Part shown: one piece after another, positions 39,314 to 49,275 of the stretch | How positions within the stretch are numbered: the first letter of the stretch is position 1 | Layout of the letters: each line of letters starts with the position of its first letter | Source: Aquipseudomonas alcaligenes | GTDB lineage: Bacteria; Pseudomonadota; Gammaproteobacteria; Pseudomonadales; Pseudomonadaceae | Assembly: GCF_003205495.1 (NCBI RefSeq) | Contig: NZ_QJRX01000003.1 | Coordinates: 434,001-498,000, forward strand | Length of the DNA stretch: 64,000 nucleotides | Direction: 5' to 3' | Position numbers and translations under genes: made by a program | Notes under the pieces: model-generated | Seen by the model: only the letters and a program-made list of their open reading frames with translations | What the model was told of the DNA's origin: nothing | The model's database searches: none

Positions 39314-40410
39314 TGAGTGACGCCGATCAGCTCAAGGCGCTGCGGGTTCGCATCGACAGCCTCGACGAGAAGATCCTCGAGCTGATCAGTGAGCGCGCGC
39401 GCTGCGCCCAGGATGTGGCACGGGTCAAGATGGCTTCCCTGCCGGCAGGCGAGAAGCCGGTGTTCTACCGCCCCGAGCGCGAAGCCTGGGTGCTCAAGCA
39501 CATCATGGAGCTGAACAAGGGCCCGCTGGACAACGAGGAAATGGCGCGGCTGTTCCGCGAGATCATGTCCTCCTGCCTGGCCCTGGAGCAGCCGCTCAAG
39601 GTGGCCTATCTCGGCCCGGAAGGCACCTTCAGCCAGGCCGCGGCGATGAAGCACTTCGGTCATTCGGTGATCAGCGTGCCGATGGCCGCCATCGACGAGG
39701 TGTTCCGCGAAGTGGCCGCCGGCGCGGTCAACTTCGGCGTGGTGCCGGTGGAGAACTCCACCGAGGGCGCGATCAACCACACCCTGGACAGCTTCCTCGA
39801 GCACGACATGGTGATCTGTGGCGAGGTGGAGCTGCGCATCCACCACCACCTGCTGGTCGGCGATACCACCAAGACCGACAAGATCACCCGCATCTATTCC
39901 CACGCCCAGTCCCTGGCGCAGTGCCGCAAGTGGCTGGACGCGCACTACCCGAACGTCGAGCGCGTGGCTGTTTCCAGCAATGCCGAGGCGGCCAAGCGGG
40001 TGAAGAGCGAGTGGAACTCGGCGGCGATCGCCGGTGATATGGCGGCCAACCTCTATGGCCTGACCAAGCTGCAAGAGAAGATCGAGGACCGCCCGGACAA
40101 CTCCACGCGCTTCCTCATCATCGGCAGCCAGGAAGTGCCGCCGACCGGCGACGACAAGACCTCGATCATCGTCTCCATGCGCAACAAACCGGGCGCGCTG
40201 CACGAGCTGCTGGTGCCGTTCCACACCAACGGCATCGATCTGACCCGCATCGAGACCCGCCCGTCGCGCAGCGGCAAGTGGACCTACGTGTTCTTCATCG
40301 ACTTCGTCGGCCACCACCAGGACCCGCTGATCAAGGACGTGCTGGAAAAGATCAACAGCGAAGCCGTCGCCCTGAAGGTGCTGGGTTCCTACCCGAAAGC
40401 GGTTCTCTGA
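39313..40410 (+). CDS. pheA: bifunctional chorismate mutase / prephenate dehydratase
   Basis: A 365-residue P-protein of phenylalanine synthesis with three parts: chorismate mutase (about 1-90, LRVRIDSLDEKILELISERA), prephenate dehydratase (about 95-275, with the NSTRFLIIG motif), and an ACT regulatory domain (about 285-365, GALHELLVPF and IETRPS) that binds Phe for feedback inhibition. Coupled to serC by overlapping TGATG and followed by hisC after 10 bases. Confidence 0.96.
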   Translation: MSDADQLKALRVRIDSLDEKILELISERARCAQDVARVKMASLPAGEKPVFYRPEREAWVLKHIMELNKGPLDNEEMARLFREIMSSCLALEQPLKVAYLGPEGTFSQAAAMKHFGHSVISVPMAAIDEVFREVAAGAVNFGVVPVENSTEGAINHTLDSFLEHDMVICGEVELRIHHHLLVGDTTKTDKITRIYSHAQSLAQCRKWLDAHYPNVERVAVSSNAEAAKRVKSEWNSAAIAGDMAANLYGLTKLQEKIEDRPDNSTRFLIIGSQEVPPTGDDKTSIIVSMRNKPGALHELLVPFHTNGIDLTRIETRPSRSGKWTYVFFIDFVGHHQDPLIKDVLEKINSEAVALKVLGSYPKAVL

Positions 40411-40420
40411 AGGAGCCACC

Positions 40421-41530
40421 ATGAGTTGCGATTTCCTCGCCCTGGCCGTGCCGGGCGTGCAGAAGCTCTCGCCCTACGTGCCGGGCAAGCCGGTCGACGA
40501 GCTGGCCCGCGAGCTGAATCTCGACCCGGCCGGCATCGTCAAGCTGGCCAGCAACGAGAACCCGCTGGGCCCGTCGCCCAAGGCGCTGGAGGCGATCCGT
40601 GCGGCGCTGTCCGAGTTGACCCGCTACCCGGACGGCAACGGCTTCGAGCTGAAGACCAAACTGGCCGCCCGTTGTGGCGTCAGCCCGTCTCAGGTGACCC
40701 TGGGCAACGGCTCCAACGACATTCTCGACCTGGTCGCCCGCGCCTGGCTGGCGCCAGGCCTGAATTCGGTGTTCAGCCAGTACGCCTTCGCCGTGTACCC
40801 GATCGCCACCCAGGCTGTCGGCGCCCAGGGCAAGGTGGTGCCGGCCAAGGCGCATGGCCACGATCTGGAGGCCATGCTGGCCGCCATCGACGCCAATACC
40901 CGCGTGGTGTTCGTCGCCAACCCGAACAACCCGACCGGTACCTGGTTCGGTCCGGACGCGCTGGAGTCCTTCCTCGCCCGCGTGCCGCATAACGTGCTGG
41001 TGGTGCTGGACGAGGCCTATATCGAGTACGCCGAGGGCTTTGATCTGCCAGACGGCCTCGACTACCTGGCGCGCTACCCCAATCTGCTGGTCTCGCGCAC
41101 CTTCTCCAAGGCCTATGGCCTGGCCTCGCTGCGCGTCGGCTATGCGCTTTCCTCGCCGCAGGTGGCCGATGTGCTCAACCGCGTGCGTGCGCCGTTCAAC
41201 GTCAACAGCCTGGCCCTGGCCGCCGCCTGCGCGGCGCTGGACGATGCCGACTACCTGGCGGCCAGCCGTCGCACCAACGATGCCGGCATGGCCCAGCTGG
41301 AAGAGGGCTTCCGTCGCCTGGGGCTGAGCTGGATTCCGTCCAAGGGCAACTTCATCGCCGTCGACTTCGCTCGCGATGCTGCGCCGATCAACCAGGCGCT
41401 GCTGCAGGCCGGTGTCATCGTGCGCCCGGTGGCCGGCTACGGCATGCCGACCTTCCTGCGCGTGTCCATCGGCACCGAGCAGGAAAACGCCCGCTTCCTC
41501 GAGGCGCTGGAGCAGATTCTCCGTGGCTGA
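40421..41530 (+). CDS. hisC: histidinol-phosphate aminotransferase
   Basis: A 369-residue PLP aminotransferase. ASNENPLGPSPKALE and the PLP lysine motif SRTFSKAYGLASLRVGY identify it. In Pseudomonas this copy (hisC2) sits in the aromatic operon and may serve as an aromatic aminotransferase as well as in histidine synthesis. A ribosome binding site (AAGGAG) precedes the ATG. Confidence 0.94.
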   Translation: MSCDFLALAVPGVQKLSPYVPGKPVDELARELNLDPAGIVKLASNENPLGPSPKALEAIRAALSELTRYPDGNGFELKTKLAARCGVSPSQVTLGNGSNDILDLVARAWLAPGLNSVFSQYAFAVYPIATQAVGAQGKVVPAKAHGHDLEAMLAAIDANTRVVFVANPNNPTGTWFGPDALESFLARVPHNVLVVLDEAYIEYAEGFDLPDGLDYLARYPNLLVSRTFSKAYGLASLRVGYALSSPQVADVLNRVRAPFNVNSLALAAACAALDDADYLAASRRTNDAGMAQLEEGFRRLGLSWIPSKGNFIAVDFARDAAPINQALLQAGVIVRPVAGYGMPTFLRVSIGTEQENARFLEALEQILRG

Positions 41531-41534
41531 TGCA

Positions 41535-43763
41535 ATGCCGCTGCAACACGCGCTGGGCAAACTCGGCCGCCTGGTGGTGGTGGGGCTCGGCCTGATCGGC
41601 GGCTCCTTCGCCAAGGGCATGCGCGAGAAGGGGCTGTTCGACGAAGTGGTCGGCGTGGATCTGGATGCCGAGTCGCGCCGCCTGGCCGTGGAGCTGGGCG
41701 TGGTTGACCGCTGCGAAACCGAGCTGGCGGCCGCCTGTCAGGGCGCCTCGGTGATCCAGTTGGCGGTGCCTATCCTGGCCATGGAAAAGCTGCTGGGCCA
41801 ACTGGCCAAACTGGAACTGGGTGATGCGGTGCTCACCGACGTCGGCAGCGCCAAGGGCAATGTGGTGCGTGCGGCGCGCCTGGCCTTCGACGGCAAAGTG
41901 GCGCGCTTCGTGCCCGGTCATCCGATCGCCGGCTCCGAGCAGAGCGGGGTGGAAGCTTCCAACGCCGAGCTGTTCCGTCGGCACAAGATGATCCTCACGC
42001 CGCAAGAGTCCACCGATGCCGCGGCGCTGGCGCTGGTCGACGGCCTGTGGCGCGCCCTGGGGGCCGACGTGGAGCACATGGAGGTGGAGCACCATGACCA
42101 GGTGCTGGCCGCCACCAGCCACCTGCCGCACCTGCTGGCCTTCACCCTGGTCGACTCGCTGGCCAAGCGCAGCGAGAACCTGGAGATATTCCGATACGCC
42201 GCCGGCGGCTTCCGCGATTTCACGCGGATCGCCGGTAGCGACCCGGTGATGTGGCACGACATCTTCCTCGCCAACCGCGAGGCGGTGCTGCGCACCCTCG
42301 ACGCATTTCGCGACGACCTCGACGCCCTGCGCGGTGCGGTCGACGCTGGGGACGGGCATCAGTTGCTCGGCGTGTTCACCCGCGCCCGGCATGCCCGCGA
42401 GCATTTCAGCAAAATCCTGGCCCGCAGGGCCTATGTGGACGCCATGCACTCGAACGACCTGATCTACCTCGCCAATCCCGGTGGCTCGCTCTCCGGCCGC
42501 ATCCGCGTACCGGGCGACAAGTCCATCTCGCACCGCTCGATCATGCTCGGCTCGCTGGCCGAAGGCGTGACCCAGGTGGAGGGCTTCCTCGAGGGCGAGG
42601 ACGCCCTGGCCACCCTGCAGGCCTTCCGCGACATGGGCGTGGTGATCGAAGGTCCGCATCACGGCAAGGTGACCATCCATGGCGTCGGCCTGAATGGCCT
42701 GAAGCCGCCGCCCGGCCCGCTGTACCTGGGCAACTCCGGTACCTCCATGCGCCTGCTCTCCGGCCTGCTGGCCGCGCAGCCGTTCGACACCGTGCTGACC
42801 GGCGACGCCTCGCTGTCCAAGCGCCCGATGAACCGCGTGGCCAAGCCGCTGCGCGAGATGGGCGCGGTGATCGAGACCGGTCCTGAAGGTCGTCCGCCGC
42901 TGACCATTCGCGGTGGCCAACGCCTGACCGGCATGAGCTACGAAATGCCGATGGCCAGTGCCCAAGTCAAATCCTGCCTGCTGCTGGCTGGCCTGTACGC
43001 CGCCGGCGAGACCCGCGTCACCGAGCCGGCGCCGACCCGCGACCACACCGAGCGCATGCTGCGCGGCTTCGGCTACCCGGTGGCGGTGGATGGCAATGTC
43101 GCCAGCGTCGAATCCGGTCACAAGCTCAGTGCTACCCATATCGAAGTGCCGGCGGACATCTCCTCGGCCGCCTTCTTCCTGGTCGCCGCCAGCATCGCCG
43201 AGGGTTCCGAACTGGTGCTGGAGCATGTCGGCATCAACCCGACCCGCACCGGCGTGATCGACATCCTCAAGCTGATGGGCGCCGACCTGGGCCTGGAAAA
43301 CCAGCGCGAAGTCGGCGGCGAGCCGGTGGCGGACATCCGCGTGCGTGCGGCCAAGCTCAAGGGTATCGACATCCCCGAGGACCTGGTGCCGCTGGCCATC
43401 GATGAGTTCCCGGTGCTGTTTGTCGCCGCTGCCTGTGCCGAGGGCCGTACCGTGCTGCGCGGCGCCGAGGAGCTGCGCGTGAAGGAATCCGACCGCATCC
43501 AGGTGATGGCCGACGGCCTGATCGCCCTGGGCGTGAAAGCTGAGCCGACTCCGGACGGCATCATCATCGAAGGCGGCCCGATTGGCGGCGGCGAGGTGTG
43601 GAGCCACGGCGACCATCGCATCGCCATGTCCTTCAGCGTCGCCTCGCTGCGCGCCACGGCACCGATCCGCATCCACGACTGCGCCAACGTCGCCACCTCC
43701 TTCCCCAACTTCCTCGGCCTGGCCGCCAGTGCCGGCATCCGCGTGGTGGAGGAGGGCAAATGA
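41535..43763 (+). CDS. tyrA-aroA: fused prephenate dehydrogenase / EPSP synthase
   Basis: A 742-residue fusion. The N-terminal part (about 1-290) is an NAD-linked prephenate dehydrogenase ([26 protein letters not shown]) for tyrosine synthesis. The rest (about 305-742) is 3-phosphoshikimate 1-carboxyvinyltransferase ([39 protein letters not shown]), the shikimate step before chorismate. Such fusions are typical of Pseudomonas. The start may instead be a GTG at 41523, overlapping the hisC stop, which would add four residues. The frame is intact with no break at the junction. Confidence 0.94.
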   Translation: MPLQHALGKLGRLVVVGLGLIGGSFAKGMREKGLFDEVVGVDLDAESRRLAVELGVVDRCETELAAACQGASVIQLAVPILAMEKLLGQLAKLELGDAVLTDVGSAKGNVVRAARLAFDGKVARFVPGHPIAGSEQSGVEASNAELFRRHKMILTPQESTDAAALALVDGLWRALGADVEHMEVEHHDQVLAATSHLPHLLAFTLVDSLAKRSENLEIFRYAAGGFRDFTRIAGSDPVMWHDIFLANREAVLRTLDAFRDDLDALRGAVDAGDGHQLLGVFTRARHAREHFSKILARRAYVDAMHSNDLIYLANPGGSLSGRIRVPGDKSISHRSIMLGSLAEGVTQVEGFLEGEDALATLQAFRDMGVVIEGPHHGKVTIHGVGLNGLKPPPGPLYLGNSGTSMRLLSGLLAAQPFDTVLTGDASLSKRPMNRVAKPLREMGAVIETGPEGRPPLTIRGGQRLTGMSYEMPMASAQVKSCLLLAGLYAAGETRVTEPAPTRDHTERMLRGFGYPVAVDGNVASVESGHKLSATHIEVPADISSAAFFLVAASIAEGSELVLEHVGINPTRTGVIDILKLMGADLGLENQREVGGEPVADIRVRAAKLKGIDIPEDLVPLAIDEFPVLFVAAACAEGRTVLRGAEELRVKESDRIQVMADGLIALGVKAEPTPDGIIIEGGPIGGGEVWSHGDHRIAMSFSVASLRATAPIRIHDCANVATSFPNFLGLAASAGIRVVEEGK

Positions 43764-44428
43764 GCGCCATGGTGATCACCATCGACGGACCGAGCGGCTC
43801 GGGCAAGGGTACCGTCGCTGGCCTGCTGGCTGCCAAGCTGGGCTGGAAGCTGCTGGATTCCGGCGCGCTCTATCGCCTGCTGGCCTTCGCCGCCGGTAAT
43901 CACGGCATTGACCTGACCAACGAGGAGGCGCTGAAGACACTGGCCGCCCACCTGGACGTGCAGTTCATCGACAAGCGCATCATCCTCGAGGGCGAGGAAG
44001 TCACCGACGCCATCCGTAATGAACAGGTCGGTGCCGGTGCCTCCATGGTCGCTTCGTTGCCGGCGGTGCGCGAGGCGCTCCTGCAGCGTCAGCGCGCCTT
44101 CCGCGAGGCACCGGGCCTGGTGGCCGATGGTCGCGACATGGGCACCGTGGTGTTCCCGGACGCGCCGCTGAAGATCTACCTGACCGCCAGCGCCGAGGAA
44201 CGGGCCCGTCGCCGCTACCTGCAGTTGAAAGGCAAGGTGGAAGGTGTTAGCCTGCCGAGTCTGCTAGACGAGATTCGTGCGCGTGATGAGCGCGACATGC
44301 AGCGCGCCGTGGCTCCGCTGAAGCCGGCGGCTGACGCCATTCAGCTGGATTCCACCGAGCTGAGCATCGAGCAGGTGCTGGAAAGAATTCTCAGCGAGGT
44401 CGCCAATCGTGATCTCGCGGGTAACTGA
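43760..44428 (+). CDS. cmk: cytidylate kinase
   Basis: A 222-residue (d)CMP kinase with P-loop [25 protein letters not shown] and the [15 protein letters not shown] motif. The ATG overlaps the stop of the upstream fusion (ATGA). An alternative ATG three codons later is possible. A terminator-like hairpin lies between it and rpsA. Confidence 0.95.
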   Translation: MSAMVITIDGPSGSGKGTVAGLLAAKLGWKLLDSGALYRLLAFAAGNHGIDLTNEEALKTLAAHLDVQFIDKRIILEGEEVTDAIRNEQVGAGASMVASLPAVREALLQRQRAFREAPGLVADGRDMGTVVFPDAPLKIYLTASAEERARRRYLQLKGKVEGVSLPSLLDEIRARDERDMQRAVAPLKPAADAIQLDSTELSIEQVLERILSEVANRDLAGN

Positions 44429-44461
44429 GCCACGGCTGACTTAAGTCGAAAGGCTCGCAAG

Positions 44462-44504
44462 GAGGCAGGCGGGAGACCAGTCACAGTCCCGCAGGCCTCT
44501 TTTT
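44462..44504 (+). terminator. terminator-like hairpin between cmk and rpsA
   Basis: GAGGC-ag-GCGGGA, a 12-base loop, TCCCGC-ag-GCCTC and a run of five T. The stem has 5 and 6 base pairs around a 2+2 internal loop. It lies 33 bases after cmk and 70 bases before rpsA. It could end the aromatic operon or act as an attenuator in the rpsA leader. Confidence 0.6.
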
Positions 44505-44574
44505 ACATGAACGAACCCACATTGTCTGGAGTGTGGTTTGGGCGAATCCCCGCCCTTGATCAACAGGAATCAAC

Positions 44575-46254
44575 ATGAGCGAAAGCTTTGCAGAACTTTT
44601 TGAAGAAAGCCTGAAATCCCTCGACATGCAGCCGGGTGCCATCATCACCGGCATCGTGGTCGACATCGACGGTGACTGGGTCACCGTACATGCCGGCCTG
44701 AAGTCCGAGGGCGTCATCCCGCTCGACCAGTTCTTCAACGAACAAGGCGAGCTGACCATCAAGGTCGGTGACGAAGTCCACGTTGCGCTGGACGCTGTGG
44801 AAGACGGCTTCGGTGAAACCAAGCTGTCCCGCGAGAAAGCCAAGCGCGCCGAGTCCTGGCTGGTTCTGGAAGCTGCGTTCAACGCTGAAGAAGTGGTCAA
44901 GGGCGTTATCAACGGCAAGGTCAAAGGCGGCTTCACCGTTGACGTCAACGGCATCCGCGCGTTCCTGCCGGGCTCCCTGGTCGATGTCCGTCCGGTGCGT
45001 GATACCACCCACCTGGAAGGCAAAGAGCTGGAGTTCAAGGTCATCAAGCTGGACCAGAAGCGCAACAACGTTGTCGTTTCCCGTCGCAGCGTGCTGGAAG
45101 CCGAGAACAGCGCCGAGCGCGAAGCTCTGCTGGAATCCCTGCAGGAAGGCCAGCAGGTCAAAGGTATCGTCAAGAACCTCACCGACTACGGTGCGTTCGT
45201 TGACCTGGGCGGCGTAGACGGTCTGCTGCACATCACCGACATGGCCTGGAAGCGCATCAAGCACCCGTCCGAGATCGTCAACGTTGGCGACGAGATCGAC
45301 GTCAAGGTCCTGAAGTACGACCGCGAGCGCAACCGCGTCTCCCTGGGTCTGAAGCAGCTGGGCGAAGATCCGTGGGTCGCCATCAAGGCCCGTTATCCGG
45401 AAGGCACCCGTGTTACCGCCAAAGTCACCAACCTGACCGACTACGGCTGCTTCGCCGAGCTGGAAGAGGGCGTGGAAGGCCTGGTGCACGTGTCCGAGAT
45501 GGATTGGACCAACAAGAACATCCACCCGTCCAAGGTCGTTCAGGTCGGCGACGAAGTGGAAGTTCAGGTTCTGGACATCGACGAAGAGCGTCGTCGTATC
45601 TCCCTGGGCATCAAGCAGTGCAAGTCGAACCCGTGGGAAGACTTCTCCGGTCAGTTCAACAAGGGCGACAAGATCTCCGGCACCATCAAGTCGATCACCG
45701 ATTTCGGTATCTTCATCGGCCTGGACGGCGGTATCGATGGTCTGGTTCACCTGTCCGACATCTCCTGGAACGAAGTGGGCGAAGAAGCCGTACGCCGCTT
45801 CAAGAAGGGCGACGAGCTGGAAACCGTCATCCTCTCCGTTGATCCGGAGCGCGAGCGCATCTCCCTGGGCATCAAGCAGCTGGAAGACGATCCGTTCTCC
45901 AACTACGCCTCCCTGAACGAGAAAGGCACCATCGTGCGCGGTACCGTCAAGGAAGTGGACGCCAAGGGCGCCGTGATCAGCCTGGGTGGCGACATCGAAG
46001 GCATCCTGAAGGCTTCCGAAATCAGCCGCGACCGCGTCGAAGACGCCCGCAACGTGCTGAAGGAAGGCGACGAAGTCGAAGCCAAGATCATCAGCATCGA
46101 CCGCAAGTCCCGCGTTATCAGCCTGTCCATCAAGTCCAAAGACGTCGAAGACGAGAAGGATGCGATGAAAGAGCTGCGTAACAAGCAGGAAGCCGAGACC
46201 ACTGGTCCGACCACCATCGGTGATCTGATCCGTGCCCAGATGAACCAGAACTAA
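44575..46254 (+). CDS. rpsA: 30S ribosomal protein S1
   Basis: A 559-residue protein with six S1 RNA-binding repeats spaced about 85 residues apart; the best conserved blocks are [40 protein letters not shown] and [20 protein letters not shown]. Codon use shifts to the strongly biased set of highly expressed genes compared with neighbours. A strong terminator follows the stop. Confidence 0.98.
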   Translation: MSESFAELFEESLKSLDMQPGAIITGIVVDIDGDWVTVHAGLKSEGVIPLDQFFNEQGELTIKVGDEVHVALDAVEDGFGETKLSREKAKRAESWLVLEAAFNAEEVVKGVINGKVKGGFTVDVNGIRAFLPGSLVDVRPVRDTTHLEGKELEFKVIKLDQKRNNVVVSRRSVLEAENSAEREALLESLQEGQQVKGIVKNLTDYGAFVDLGGVDGLLHITDMAWKRIKHPSEIVNVGDEIDVKVLKYDRERNRVSLGLKQLGEDPWVAIKARYPEGTRVTAKVTNLTDYGCFAELEEGVEGLVHVSEMDWTNKNIHPSKVVQVGDEVEVQVLDIDEERRRISLGIKQCKSNPWEDFSGQFNKGDKISGTIKSITDFGIFIGLDGGIDGLVHLSDISWNEVGEEAVRRFKKGDELETVILSVDPERERISLGIKQLEDDPFSNYASLNEKGTIVRGTVKEVDAKGAVISLGGDIEGILKASEISRDRVEDARNVLKEGDEVEAKIISIDRKSRVISLSIKSKDVEDEKDAMKELRNKQEAETTGPTTIGDLIRAQMNQN

Positions 46255-46271
46255 GTTCCGGTTTCAGCTGG

Positions 46272-46300
46272 AAAAAGGGCGACTTCGGTCGCCCTTTTTC
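46272..46300 (+). terminator. Rho-independent terminator of rpsA
   Basis: AAAAAGGGCGAC-ttcg-GTCGCCCTTTTT, a stem with a stable TTCG loop and T-run, 17 bases after the rpsA stop. Confidence 0.92.
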
Positions 46301-46375
46301 GTTTCCGCGCCAATCATCATCCCCTCTTGACATTCGGACTATCCAAAGCCTGGCGGGCGTGCTAAAAACACCCTA

Positions 46376-46388
46376 CTAGATGATCTAG
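46376..46388. promoter_or_regulatory. CTAGAT-G-ATCTAG palindrome upstream of ihfB
   Basis: A perfect 13-base palindrome with a central G, 24 bases before the ihfB start. It may be an operator or part of the leader. TTGACA at 46327-46332 is a possible -35, but no good -10 was found at normal spacing. Confidence 0.35.
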
Positions 46389-46412
46389 CCGCTTGAAAAA
46401 GAAGGGAAAACC

Positions 46413-46697
46413 ATGACCAAGTCGGAGTTGATCGAGCGTATTGTCAGTCACCAGGGGCTGCTGTCCTCCAAGGACGTGGAGCTGGCGATCAAGACCATGC
46501 TGGAGCAGATGTCCCAGGCTCTGGCTACCGGTGATCGCATCGAGATCCGCGGCTTTGGCAGCTTTTCCCTGCATTACCGTGCGCCGCGCGTGGGACGCAA
46601 CCCCAAGACCGGCGAGTCGGTGCGGCTGGATGGCAAGTACGTGCCGCACTTCAAGCCTGGCAAGGAACTGCGCGATCGCGTCAACGAAGATGAGTGA
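46413..46697 (+). CDS. ihfB: integration host factor subunit beta
   Basis: A 94-residue DNA-bending protein of the HU/IHF family. [23 protein letters not shown] contains the DNA-contacting beta arm with the minor-groove-intercalating Pro (RNPKTGE). It has its own leader between the rpsA terminator and the start. The lapA-domain gene follows after 24 bases. Confidence 0.97.
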   Translation: MTKSELIERIVSHQGLLSSKDVELAIKTMLEQMSQALATGDRIEIRGFGSFSLHYRAPRVGRNPKTGESVRLDGKYVPHFKPGKELRDRVNEDE

Positions 46698-46721
46698 GTC
46701 GCCAGTGGTGGGAGGCTATCT

Positions 46722-46955
46722 GTGCTGAGCCGTGTTGCACGCCTTGTCTGGTTTGCGGTTGTTTCCCTTATTGCAGGCTCGATTCTGCTGCTCATCCTGC
46801 AGAACCCACAAAGCTCCCGGTTTCACTTCTTGTTCTGGGAAACTCCCGAGCTGCCTTTTTCTATTTTGCTTATCCTGGCTTTCGGGCTAGGTATTTTTGT
46901 AATGATGCTTTGCTTGGTGGGATACAAGCTTTTCAGGCTCAAGCCTGGCAGGTGA
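46722..46955 (+). CDS. LapA domain membrane protein
   Basis: A 77-residue protein with two membrane helices (about residues 8-28 and 43-67), matching the LapA (lipopolysaccharide assembly protein A) domain. The NPQSSRFHFLFWE segment between helices is conserved. The start is GTG with a GGAG ribosome binding site seven or so bases before it. Role in Pseudomonas not established; in E. coli LapA works near LPS synthesis control. It follows ihfB closely. Confidence 0.85.
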   Translation: MLSRVARLVWFAVVSLIAGSILLLILQNPQSSRFHFLFWETPELPFSILLILAFGLGIFVMMLCLVGYKLFRLKPGR

Positions 46956-47133
46956 TAGGCGTTTCACATGGTCGGCAGCTACAAAGATGACCAAAGTGTG
47001 ATCGGTTGGTGTGGCTATTTGTGATGTGGTGCGCATTGTCATGGCGGTATCTTTTTGACAGTCCCGTGACGAGGGCTAGCTTGTTCAGGGCGTGATCAGG
47101 ATTCACGCCTCATCAATGAAAAGGAGCTTCGTC

Positions 47134-47454
47134 ATGCGCAATAATCCCTTCGCTATTCTGCTGTTTTCCTGCCTTGCAACTCTTTCCCTCGGTGTAGCTG
47201 CCGCCGAATCAACAGATGCTCCCAGCGTGCCTGCCGAACAGGTGCAGATGCCTTCCGGGCAGGTAGACCTCAATACGGCTGACGCTGCAACTCTCGATGC
47301 TGGGTTGCTGGGAGTGGGGCCGGCCAAGGCGCAGGCAATTATCGATCACCGCAACAGCAATGGACCCTTCGCCTCGGTGGATGAGCTTCTGGAGGTCAAA
47401 GGCATAGGGGCGGCGATTCTCGAAAAGAATCGCGAGCGCATCAGAGTCAACTGA
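47134..47454 (+). CDS. ComEA-like helix-hairpin-helix protein
   Basis: A 106-residue exported protein: signal peptide (MRNNPFAILLFSCLATLSLGVAAA split around residue 22) then a ComEA helix-hairpin-helix DNA-binding domain (VDLNTADAATLDAGLLGVG, FASVDELLEVKGIGAAIL). The ATG at 47134 has AAGGAG seven bases upstream; earlier in-frame ATGs (47092, 47116) lack one. ComEA binds incoming DNA in the periplasm in naturally competent bacteria. In P. aeruginosa the equivalent gene borders the O-antigen cluster (recollection). A terminator follows. Confidence 0.88.
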   Translation: MRNNPFAILLFSCLATLSLGVAAAESTDAPSVPAEQVQMPSGQVDLNTADAATLDAGLLGVGPAKAQAIIDHRNSNGPFASVDELLEVKGIGAAILEKNRERIRVN

Positions 47455-47467
47455 TGCCGCAGCAATG

Positions 47468-47494
47468 AAAAAGCCGGTCACCGACCGGCTTTTT
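47468..47494 (+). terminator. Rho-independent terminator of the comEA-like gene
   Basis: AAAAAGCCGGTC-acc-GACCGGCTTTTT, 13 bases after the stop. Confidence 0.88.
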
Positions 47495-47545
47495 CATTTG
47501 CCCGGCTGGTTACAATGTGGGTTGGTGATGGCTCGGAGGTAGGCT

Positions 47546-48436
47546 GTGGTGCCGGTACAACGCTCACTCGGATTCGCTGGCATTGGCCTGATGGGCCTTC
47601 CCATGGCTCGCCGCCTTCTCGGCGCCGGTTATGCCCTCAGTGTCTGGAATCGCTCCAAGGGGAAGTGTACTGAACTCGGTCCCGAAGGGGCGAGGGTGGT
47701 GTCCGAGCCTGCTCATCTGTGTGATGACGCAGATCTGGTGTTGCTCTGCTTGGCTGACACCGAAGCTGTGCGCCAGGTCGTCTTCGGCCGAGGAGGGATC
47801 GTCGAGAGGGCCCGGCCTGGCCAGCTTCTGGTTGACTTCTCCAGCCTGGATCCCGCCGCGACGCGCGAAATGGCGGCCGAACTGGAGGTGCGAACCGGTA
47901 TGCGCTGGATCGACGCGCCCGTATCCGGTGGTACCCAGGGGGCTGTGGCTGGAACGCTGGCGATCATGGCCGGTGGCCGTCAAGAAGATATCGAACGTGT
48001 GCGTCCACTGCTGATGCACCTGGGGCAGCGGGTGACTCGCATGGGTGATGTAGGGGCGGGGCAGGTGACCAAGGTATGCAATCAGATGCTGGTGGCCTGT
48101 AATGCGCTAGTAATCGGTGAAGTGGTGGCCCTGGCCGAGCGTGCGGGTGTCGATGCCCGCCTGCTGGCCCCGGCTCTGGCTGGTGGTTTTGCAGACTCCA
48201 AACCGTTGCAGATACTCGCGCCGCAGATGGCCGAGCGGTGTTTCGAGCCAATCAAGTGGCATGTGCGTACCTTGCTCAAGGATCTGGATACTGCAGTCAA
48301 GCTGTCTCGCGAGCAGGGCAGCGCTACCCCCATGAGCGGTCTGGCGGCGCAGCTGATGCGTATGCACGGCAGTCAGGGATATCTCGACAGGGATCCGGCA
48401 ACCCTGATCGACCTGTTTCAGGAGTCGACATCGTGA
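47546..48436 (+). CDS. beta-hydroxyacid dehydrogenase (GarR/GlxR-like)
   Basis: A 296-residue NAD(P)-dependent dehydrogenase of the 3-hydroxyisobutyrate / tartronate semialdehyde reductase family. The cofactor motif is GFAGIGLMGLPMARRL, the substrate loop DAPVSGGTQGAVAGTL, and the catalytic Lys lies in VTKVCNQMLVA. The start is GTG with GGAGG upstream. Its stop overlaps the next gene (GTGA), which encodes a hydroxypyruvate-isomerase-like protein. The pair is reminiscent of glyoxylate-pathway enzymes, but no glyoxylate carboligase is near. Codon use is less GC-biased than in the preceding 45 kb. Confidence 0.87.
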   Translation: MVPVQRSLGFAGIGLMGLPMARRLLGAGYALSVWNRSKGKCTELGPEGARVVSEPAHLCDDADLVLLCLADTEAVRQVVFGRGGIVERARPGQLLVDFSSLDPAATREMAAELEVRTGMRWIDAPVSGGTQGAVAGTLAIMAGGRQEDIERVRPLLMHLGQRVTRMGDVGAGQVTKVCNQMLVACNALVIGEVVALAERAGVDARLLAPALAGGFADSKPLQILAPQMAERCFEPIKWHVRTLLKDLDTAVKLSREQGSATPMSGLAAQLMRMHGSQGYLDRDPATLIDLFQESTS

Positions 48437-49236
48437 AGGTCTGCGCCAACCTGTCGCTCCTGTTCACTGAACTGCCCCTTGCCGAGCGAGTCGCTGCTGC
48501 GCTGCTGGCAGGCTTCGACGGGGTGGAAATTCAGTTCCCCTACGACCTGCCGGCGATGCAGTTGAATGAGGCCCTTGAGCGATCCGGACTGCCCCTGGTG
48601 CTGATCAATCTCCCGGCTGGTGATCTGATGCAGGGTGGGGCTGGGCTGGCGTCCGTGCCGTCCCGTCAGGCTGAGTTCATGGCGGCGCTGGAACAGGCCC
48701 TAGCCTACGCGGGCAAGGTGCGTCCACTGTGCGTTAATGTGCTCCCCGGTCGGCGGGTTGAGGGAATTTCCCGCGAACACGCCTTGAGCACCCTTGCCGC
48801 CAATCTACACAGGGCGGCCGAAGCTTTCATGGAGCTCGGCATTCGTGTGCTATGCGAGGCGATCAACCCACTGGATATGCCGGGCTTTCTGATCAACACG
48901 CCCGAGCAGCTCGACGAGTTATTACAGCGGGTTGCGCATCCTAACTGTTTGGCCCAGCTCGATCTCTATCATATGGCGCGGCAGGGTTTGGATCTGCAGG
49001 CCGGTATTCGCCTGTTGGCGGGACGTATTGGCCATGTGCAGTTTGCCGACTGTCCTGGCAGGGGGATGCCAGGTAGCGGTGAGCTGGATTTCGAGTCAGT
49101 TCTGAGAGAGTTGAGGGCAAGCGGCTACCGAGGTTGGTTGGGCGCCGAGTACATCCCTGATCGGTCATCGCCCACGGCGTTCGATTGGCTGGCGCATTGG
49201 CGTTCTGCTGGTGGGGTCCTCGCCTGCGAGGTCTGA
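48433..49236 (+). CDS. hydroxypyruvate isomerase-like TIM-barrel protein
   Basis: A 267-residue TIM-barrel protein resembling Hyi (hydroxypyruvate / tartronate semialdehyde isomerase). The two catalytic glutamates are kept: one in LCEAINPLDMPGFLINTPEQ and one in GAEYIPDR near the C-terminus; AQLDLYHMARQG supplies metal ligands. The GTG start overlaps the dehydrogenase stop by four bases, so the two should be made together. The rml genes start 39 bases downstream on the same strand. Confidence 0.86.
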   Translation: MKVCANLSLLFTELPLAERVAAALLAGFDGVEIQFPYDLPAMQLNEALERSGLPLVLINLPAGDLMQGGAGLASVPSRQAEFMAALEQALAYAGKVRPLCVNVLPGRRVEGISREHALSTLAANLHRAAEAFMELGIRVLCEAINPLDMPGFLINTPEQLDELLQRVAHPNCLAQLDLYHMARQGLDLQAGIRLLAGRIGHVQFADCPGRGMPGSGELDFESVLRELRASGYRGWLGAEYIPDRSSPTAFDWLAHWRSAGGVLACEV

Positions 49237-49275
49237 TTGTGGGGTGCCTGTGGTATTTCCTGGTAAGAGAAAGCT

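Noticed and set aside
41376..41534. Upstream extension of the tyrA-aroA frame within hisC
   Set aside because: Arg/Ser/Pro-rich translation of the overlapping hisC region; the dehydrogenase motif starts only after 41535.
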